Shown piece after piece: positions 27,394 to 32,945 of a DNA stretch of 32,945 bases. The first letter of the stretch is position 1. The number at the start of each line of letters is the position of its first letter. The notes under the pieces are model-generated. The model ran no database searches and had not been told where the DNA came from. It was given only the letters and a program-made list of their open reading frames with translations. The DNA comes from Armatimonadia bacterium (GTDB taxonomy: Bacteria > Armatimonadota > Zipacnadia > UBA1398): NCBI GenBank assembly GCA_014730065.1, contig WJIW01000032.1, forward strand, positions 1-32,945, in the 5' to 3' direction. The position numbers and the translations under genes are program-made.

Positions 27394-28200
27394 ATGCAGA
27401 TAGACTGGTTCACCTTCGTGGCCCAGATCGTCAACTTCCTGATCCTCGTGGTCCTGCTGCGGCTGTTCCTGTACAAGCCCATCCTCAACGCCATGCGCGA
27501 CCGGGAGGAGCGGATCCGGCAGCGCATGGAGCAGGCCGAGGAGCGGGAGCGCGAGGCCGAGGAGGTCAAGCAGGAGTTCGAGGACAAGCGCGACGACCTG
27601 CGACATAGGGAGAGCGAGATCCTGGAGGAGGCCAAGTCCGAGGCCCAGAGCCGGCGGGACGAGCTGCTCAAGGAGGCCCGCCAGGAGGCCGAGGAAGCGG
27701 AGAAGCGGTGGCGCGAGGCGGTGCGGCGGGACAAGGACGCCTTCCTGTCGGGCCTGCGGCGCCGGGCGGCTCAGGAGCTGTGCGCCGTGGCTCGCCGGGC
27801 CCTGGCCGACCTGGCCGACGCCGAGCTGGAGCGCCAGGTTGTACACGTCTTCGCCGCCAAGCTGCGCGACCTCCCCGACGACGCCGCCACGGCTCTGGCC
27901 GATGCCACCAAGGACGGCCAGCCGGTCAGGGTTCGGACCGCCTTCGAGCTCACCGGTGATGCGGAGGACGAGGTCCGCCAGGCCCTGGACGCCGCCGGGC
28001 ACTCGGGCGACATGACCGTGGAGCGCGATGAGGACCTGGTGTGCGGCCTGGAGCTTCGCTTCGCCGGTCACCGTATCGCCTGGTCGGTGGACGGCTACCT
28101 GGGCAGCCTGGAGCGACGCTTCTCCGAGGCCGTGGAGCGCAGCGTCCGGAGCGACGATGATGGCGATAGCGACGGCGACGGGAAGGGTGCCGATGAGTGA
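27394..28200 (+). CDS. atpF: N-type ATPase subunit b with long delta-like C-terminal extension
   Basis: '[34 protein letters not shown]' plus long coiled coil; C-terminal '[21 protein letters not shown]...[32 protein letters not shown]'. Confidence 0.93.
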   Translation: MQIDWFTFVAQIVNFLILVVLLRLFLYKPILNAMRDREERIRQRMEQAEEREREAEEVKQEFEDKRDDLRHRESEILEEAKSEAQSRRDELLKEARQEAEEAEKRWREAVRRDKDAFLSGLRRRAAQELCAVARRALADLADAELERQVVHVFAAKLRDLPDDAATALADATKDGQPVRVRTAFELTGDAEDEVRQALDAAGHSGDMTVERDEDLVCGLELRFAGHRIAWSVDGYLGSLERRFSEAVERSVRSDDDGDSDGDGKGADE

Positions 28201-29746
28201 TCGCGGCCCCCTTGCCAGGACCATCGACTCGGCTCTGGACTCCCTCCACCGGGCCCTCGAGTCCTACGAGCCCGAGCCACGCCTGGCCGAAGTGGGCGAG
28301 GTCGAGTACCTGGGCGAGGGCATCGCCCGGGTCTCGGGGCTGCCGAGCGTGCAGGCCGACGAGCTGGTCGAGTTCGAGGACGGCACCATGGGGTTCGCCC
28401 TCAACTTGGATCCCGATGAAGTAGGTGTGGTCCTGCTGGGCCGGAGCGAGGAGCTGTCGGCCGGCATGGAGGTGCGGCGCCTCGAGCGCCTGCTGGACGT
28501 GCCGGTGGGCAAGGGCCTGCTCGGGCGCGTCATCGATCCCACGGGCGAAGTGCTAGATCGAGGCGGCCGGCTGGATTGGGAGGATCGGCGGCAGGTCGAG
28601 CGTCCCGCCCCCTCCATCATGGCTCGATCGCCCGTCCAGCGGCCCCTGCAAACGGGCATCAAAGCCATCGACACCCTTATCCCCATCGGTCGCGGCCAGC
28701 GGGAGCTCATCCTCGGCGATCGGCAGACGGGCAAGACGGCCATTGCGACCGATACCATCGCCAACCAGCTCGACCGGAATGTGATGTGCGTCTACTGCGC
28801 CGTGGGGCAGCGTACCTCGGCGGTGGCCAAGGTCACCGACGACCTGGACCGACTCGGCGCGCTGGACTACACCGTCATCATGGTGGCCGAGGCCGAGGAC
28901 CCGCCGGGCCTCCAGTTCATCGCCCCCTACGCCGCGACGGCGGTGGCCGAGTACTTCATGGACCATGGACAGGACGCTCTGGTCATCTACGACGACCTGA
29001 CCGTCCATGCCCGGGCTTACCGCGAGCTGTCTCTGCTCCTGCGAAGACCGCCCGGCCGCGAAGCCTACCCGGGGGACATCTTCTACATCCACTCGCGCCT
29101 GCTCGAGCGGTCGGCCCAGCTCGGTAGCGACGAGGGGGGCGGCTCGCTGACGGCACTTCCCATCATCGAGACCGAGGCCCAGAACCTATCGGCCTACATC
29201 CCGACGAACCTGATCTCCATCACCGACGGCCAGATCTACCTCTCCCCGGACCTGATGCAGAAGGGCAACCTGCCAGCCGTGGATGTGGGCACGTCGGTAT
29301 CCCGCGTCGGCGGCAAGGCCCAGCTCCCCGCCTACAAGCTGGTGGCTGGGCAGGTCCGCCTGGCTTACTCCCAGTTCGAGGAGCTGGAGTCCTTCGCCCG
29401 CTTCGGCACGCGACTCGATGAGGAGACCCGCCAGTCCCTCGCCCGGGGGCGCCGGGTTCGGGAGGTGCTGAAGCAGGACCAGTTTTCGCCCCGCACGCCC
29501 GCCCAGCAGGTGGTCACCTTCCTCGCCGTCAACAATGGCTTGTTCGACGACCTGGAGCTGGAGCAGGTCGGCCGAGGCGAGGAGATCGTACATGAGCTGC
29601 TGGAGGACGAGCTGGCCGATCTGCGGGACAAGATCGAGGACGGCCAGGAGCTGACCGACGACGACCGGGATCGGCTGCTGGAAACCATCGACCAGGCCTT
29701 GGAAGACGAGCTGGGCGAGGAAGAGGGCAGCGATGGAGACGCTTGA
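28193..29746 (+). CDS. atpA: N-type ATPase alpha subunit
   Basis: '[18 protein letters not shown]' P-loop, '[18 protein letters not shown]', '[14 protein letters not shown]', '[15 protein letters not shown]'; ATG overlaps atpF stop by 8 nt. Confidence 0.96.
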   Translation: MSDRGPLARTIDSALDSLHRALESYEPEPRLAEVGEVEYLGEGIARVSGLPSVQADELVEFEDGTMGFALNLDPDEVGVVLLGRSEELSAGMEVRRLERLLDVPVGKGLLGRVIDPTGEVLDRGGRLDWEDRRQVERPAPSIMARSPVQRPLQTGIKAIDTLIPIGRGQRELILGDRQTGKTAIATDTIANQLDRNVMCVYCAVGQRTSAVAKVTDDLDRLGALDYTVIMVAEAEDPPGLQFIAPYAATAVAEYFMDHGQDALVIYDDLTVHARAYRELSLLLRRPPGREAYPGDIFYIHSRLLERSAQLGSDEGGGSLTALPIIETEAQNLSAYIPTNLISITDGQIYLSPDLMQKGNLPAVDVGTSVSRVGGKAQLPAYKLVAGQVRLAYSQFEELESFARFGTRLDEETRQSLARGRRVREVLKQDQFSPRTPAQQVVTFLAVNNGLFDDLELEQVGRGEEIVHELLEDELADLRDKIEDGQELTDDDRDRLLETIDQALEDELGEEEGSDGDA

Positions 29747-30623
29747 GTCCCTCGGCCGCCGCATCGAGAGCGCATCGGAGCTTAGGTCGGTCGTCAAGAC
29801 TATGAAGTCCCTGGCGGCGGTGAACATCACCCACTTCCAGGAGGCCACCCGGTCTCTCCATGACTACCTCGAAACGGTGGAGATGGGCCTTCAGGTGGCC
29901 TTGCAGGGCGATCCCCAACGGGTTCAGCCCGGCGGAGCACGGCCGGGCACCCAAGGTCTGGGCGCCATCGTGGTGGGATCCGACCAAGGCATGTGCGGCC
30001 GGTTCAACGAGGAGGTCGCCGAGTTCGCCGTGGACCGCATGTCCAGGGAGGACCTGCCCCTCGGCCAGTGGCGGGTCGTTGCCCTGGGCGCCCGGATCGT
30101 GGGCTCCCTAGAGGATGCGGGCATCGACGTCGAGGGCGTATACCCCATTCCCGCGTCGCTGTCGGGCATCTCCCAGCGGGTGGAGACGGTCATCGCCCAG
30201 GCTCGGCGATGGTACGCCGAGGATCGGCTGACGCGAGTCATGGTGTACCACGCCGAGACGGTGTCCCAGTCGAGCTACGAGCCCGTCGCGGTCCAGCTCC
30301 TGCCCATCAACCCCCAGTGGGTGCGGGAGCTTCTGGCTCGGCCTTGGCCAGGCCCGACGATCCCCACCTTCCGTGCGCCATGGCCCGACCTGATCCAGTG
30401 CCTGCTGCGCCAGGCGATCCTGGTTCTGTGCTTCCGGGCGATCACCGAGTCCCTGGCCAGCGAGAACATCACCCGGCTCCAGTCCATGGAAGCCGCGGAG
30501 AGCAACATCGGTGAGCGACTGGCCGAGCTGAAGTCGGCGTACAACCGGGAGCGGCAGTCATCGATCACATCGGAGATCTTGGACATCGTCGGTGGGTTCG
30601 AAGCGCTTAAGGAAGACGTGTAG
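29733..30623 (+). CDS. atpG: N-type ATPase gamma subunit
   Basis: '[26 protein letters not shown]' N-terminus and '[49 protein letters not shown]' C-terminus. Confidence 0.93.
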   Translation: METLESLGRRIESASELRSVVKTMKSLAAVNITHFQEATRSLHDYLETVEMGLQVALQGDPQRVQPGGARPGTQGLGAIVVGSDQGMCGRFNEEVAEFAVDRMSREDLPLGQWRVVALGARIVGSLEDAGIDVEGVYPIPASLSGISQRVETVIAQARRWYAEDRLTRVMVYHAETVSQSSYEPVAVQLLPINPQWVRELLARPWPGPTIPTFRAPWPDLIQCLLRQAILVLCFRAITESLASENITRLQSMEAAESNIGERLAELKSAYNRERQSSITSEILDIVGGFEALKEDV

Positions 30624-30634
30624 GGCCGGTCGAC

Positions 30635-30805
30635 TCAGGGCTCCCGCTCGCGTTTGCCCCAGCCGTCGCCGATGAAGGAGCCGGCGAAGATCCCCACGGC
30701 CACACCCAGCAGCATGCCCACCACGAGATTCCGCACAAGGAGCGTCGCCAGCCCCCCGCCGACGAGGGCGATGGTGGTGCAGGTCATTATCTTGCGGCGG
30801 GTCAT
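30635..30805 (-). CDS. Small membrane protein
   Basis: 'MTRRKIMTCTTIALVGGGLATLLVRNLVVGMLLGVAVGIFAGSFIGDGWGKREREP': two hydrophobic segments; converges on atpG. Confidence 0.45.
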   Translation of the reverse strand: MTRRKIMTCTTIALVGGGLATLLVRNLVVGMLLGVAVGIFAGSFIGDGWGKREREP

Positions 30806-30884
30806 GGTGCGCCTCTCCGGGAGCGTGGCGTGGCCTCGCTTCGGGGCCCGCGCGTCGATCCCTTCGTGGCGCGCCGTGGTTGCC

Positions 30885-31652
30885 TCAATCCAGCGGTGCT
30901 CGCTCCGGGTCCTTGTCTTCACGCCGCAGCAGGGCGCCAAGGGTCTGGTCGATCAGCTCCACCCAGAAGCGCTCGCTGTAGCCGGCGAGGAAGCCTAGGA
31001 GCAGGATGAACGACATCTGTGGCACGGTCGGGCCGGTCGGTCCTGTTCCGTCACTGCCACCGTCGGGCGAGCCGAACACCGAAGCCAGATCGCCGCCCTG
31101 GAAGATCAGGGCTCCGGAGAGGAAGATCACGACCACCACGGGGCCCATGATCAGTCCCATGGCCGGCTTCGCCAGGTAGACGAGCTTCATCTCCGGGTCG
31201 AAACTGCGCTCGGTGATGTACTTCCGAATACCGAAGACGCACTGAGCGGCCCCACCCATGGCGCCGGCCAGGGCCGCGAGAGCGAGAATGGGCCAAAGGT
31301 CAGCCAGTTGCGGATCGTCGAGCCACCAAGTAACCGCAGTGCCCGCGGCGAAGGCCGCGATGGCCCAGGTGAAGGCATAGGCAAGGAGCCCCGGGGCCTG
31401 GACGCGAGCGGCATGATCGCTGGCCTCCCCACGGGCCAATAGCACATCGAGCCTGACAATGGCCTGTTCCGCTTCCGTGTGATCCGGCTGCTTCTGATCG
31501 AGCGCCTCCCGCGCCTGGGCGAGAAGCGGAAGCCCGACTCTCGTCACCTCCCAGGAGTGGGAGAGCCTCCGGAGGCGCTGCGTCGCCGCCGCTAGACGCT
31601 CCTCCAGCTCCTCATGTCGTGCATCGCCTGACTTGCACTCGTCGCTGCCCAT
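30885..31652 (-). CDS. Membrane protein of unknown function with N-terminal coiled-coil-like region
   Basis: 255 aa; charged helical N-terminal third, then about four hydrophobic segments; ends 'LGALLRREDKDPERAPLD'. Confidence 0.6.
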   Translation of the reverse strand: MGSDECKSGDARHEELEERLAAATQRLRRLSHSWEVTRVGLPLLAQAREALDQKQPDHTEAEQAIVRLDVLLARGEASDHAARVQAPGLLAYAFTWAIAAFAAGTAVTWWLDDPQLADLWPILALAALAGAMGGAAQCVFGIRKYITERSFDPEMKLVYLAKPAMGLIMGPVVVVIFLSGALIFQGGDLASVFGSPDGGSDGTGPTGPTVPQMSFILLLGFLAGYSERFWVELIDQTLGALLRREDKDPERAPLD

Positions 31653-31788
31653 ACCGCCACCCCTTCCGCCATCCCCGGCAAGCTGGGTTCAGTGGATCCG
31701 CATGCGTCCACCCGTGTCGCTTAAGCCCTGCACCGGTGGGCGCATCTGCGCCAATGCAGTGGCGAGCACCTCCCCGGCGAAGTGGCTT

Positions 31789-31868
31789 TTTAGTGCGTTG
31801 CATGCAATGACTTATTAGGATATTCTCCCTGAGTACGTACCTATAAAAGACACACCTCGACCACTAAA
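31789..31868. repeat. AT-rich island with flanking TTTAGTG/CACTAAA inverted repeats and nested palindromes
   Basis: TTTAGTG 31789-31795 and CACTAAA 31862-31868; TTGCATGCAA 31798-31807; GTACGTAC 31833-31840. Confidence 0.5.
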
Positions 31869-32742
31869 GACCTTCGCGCCGACGCTCCAGCTCGCGCCAG
31901 AAGGACGGTCTCAGGCGGCCCATATTGTCCGGCATCTGGTCTGGTGCATCGCGGCAGAACTCCCGTAGGGCACGGGTGATGGGCATCTCGAACCCCGCGG
32001 CGTCGGCCTGGGCCAGGAAGTAGTCCAGCTCGGGGTACTTCACCAACAGGTCGTCGGCCCGCCCCTGGGTGACGGCTTCGGCGACCCGCTGCAGCTCGGC
32101 CCGGAACCCGGATTCCCCACCCACCGCCCGAGGCAGCACCTCGGCGCTTACCCCCGATAGCACGGCGAAGGCCACCGCCTCCATAAAGGCCGCCTGGGGG
32201 AGCCCCATCGCCAACTGGTTCACGCCCTTGACCACCTGGCCCGAGCCGCTCGGGCCGCAGTGGGTGACGCGATCGGGATCGCCCAGAATGCCGAGGAGCG
32301 GCATCGCCCGGGCGACGTCGTCCTCGCGCCCGCCCACGAATATGTACAGGCTGCCCGCCTCGGAGCCGCCGGGGCCGCCGCTCACCGGCGCGTCCACCAA
32401 GCCGGCGCCCTTGGCTTCGAGCAGCCCGGCGATGCGCCGGGTCTCGGGCGGGGTGACGGTGCCGAGATCGATGAAGAGCTGGCCCGAGCGGGTGGACGGC
32501 ACCAAGCTCTCCTGGGCCACCTCCACGAACACCTGTGACGAGCGTAGGCTCGTCATGACCACATCGCACGAGGCACATAGGTCTGCGGCGCTGGCGGCCG
32601 CTCGGGCGCCGTTCCGCTTGAGCGAGGCGATCCGGTCCGGGTCCAGGTCGAATACCGTGAGGTCGTGGCCCGCTCGCAGCAGGTTCCGAGCCATGGGGCC
32701 GCCCATGGCGCCGATACCGACAAAGCCCAGCCGCTGGCTCAT
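31864..32742 (-). CDS. NAD(P)-dependent oxidoreductase, 3-hydroxyisobutyrate dehydrogenase family
   Basis: 'LGFVGIGAMGGPMARNLLRAGHDLTVFD' Rossmann motif, 'DAPVSGGPGGSEAGSLYIFVGG', 'GPSGSGQVVKGVNQLAMGL' (catalytic Lys). Confidence 0.93.
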   Translation of the reverse strand: MSQRLGFVGIGAMGGPMARNLLRAGHDLTVFDLDPDRIASLKRNGARAAASAADLCASCDVVMTSLRSSQVFVEVAQESLVPSTRSGQLFIDLGTVTPPETRRIAGLLEAKGAGLVDAPVSGGPGGSEAGSLYIFVGGREDDVARAMPLLGILGDPDRVTHCGPSGSGQVVKGVNQLAMGLPQAAFMEAVAFAVLSGVSAEVLPRAVGGESGFRAELQRVAEAVTQGRADDLLVKYPELDYFLAQADAAGFEMPITRALREFCRDAPDQMPDNMGRLRPSFWRELERRREGL

Positions 32743-32753
32743 TGCGTCGCCCC

Positions 32754-32945
32754 CTATTCAGCGGAGGCCCGCTTCTCCCCACGGTCGCCACGGGCCTTCC
32801 GGCGGCCGGGCTGGTAGACGCTCGCGGTGGCCGCGGCGCCAACCATGAGCACGGCCCCCAGGACTTGGACTGGGCCGAGCTCGTCCCCCGCCAGCATGCG
32901 CCCGAATACCGCGGCCCAGACGGGCTCCATGGAGAGGATCAGCGC
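32754..32945 (-). CDS. EamA/DMT-family transporter, C-terminal fragment (truncated by window edge)
   Basis: Manual translation of the minus strand gives 'ALILSMEPVWAAVFGRMLAGDELGPVQVLGAVLMVGAAATASVYQPGRRKARGDRGEKRASAE*', open to the window end; typical EamA C-terminal repeat. Confidence 0.8.
   Translation of the reverse strand, partial: ALILSMEPVWAAVFGRMLAGDELGPVQVLGAVLMVGAAATASVYQPGRRKARGDRGEKRASAE

Overview
A 32.9 kb high-GC bacterial chromosomal window, densely coding, with no rRNA, tRNA, CRISPR array or intact mobile element that I could recognise. Left to right it holds: the 3' part of a secreted HYR/Ig-like protein; an M14-like metallocarboxypeptidase; a polyprenyl-phosphate sugar transferase; a large six-hairpin-glycosidase-like protein; an alkaline phosphatase; an acidic membrane protein with a C-terminal zinc ribbon; a CheD-like protein that lacks the catalytic Cys; an MrfA/YprA-type helicase; a lipoprotein-like serpin; a minus-strand cluster (zinc-ribbon mini-protein, uronate-isomerase-like amidohydrolase, MazG-like protein, large multi-TM protein resembling DUF6784/6785 proteins); a lipoprotein-like subtilase; a DinB protein; an alpha/beta hydrolase; an SLH-domain protein; a complete nine-gene N-type ATPase operon (beta-epsilon-Q-R-a-c-b-alpha-gamma, no separate delta gene); two small membrane proteins; a 3-hydroxyisobutyrate dehydrogenase-family protein; and the C-terminus of an EamA-type transporter. 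The most interesting observations are the CheD-like putative pseudoenzyme, the N-ATPase with a delta-like extension on subunit b and an acidic residue in c-subunit helix 1, an SLH gene 33 bp upstream of that operon behind tandem sigma70-like promoters, and a structured convergent intergenic region downstream of the helicase (15-bp perfect inverted repeat, 22-bp palindrome and an antisense promoter-like sequence). All functional calls come from motif recognition by eye; no database search was run.
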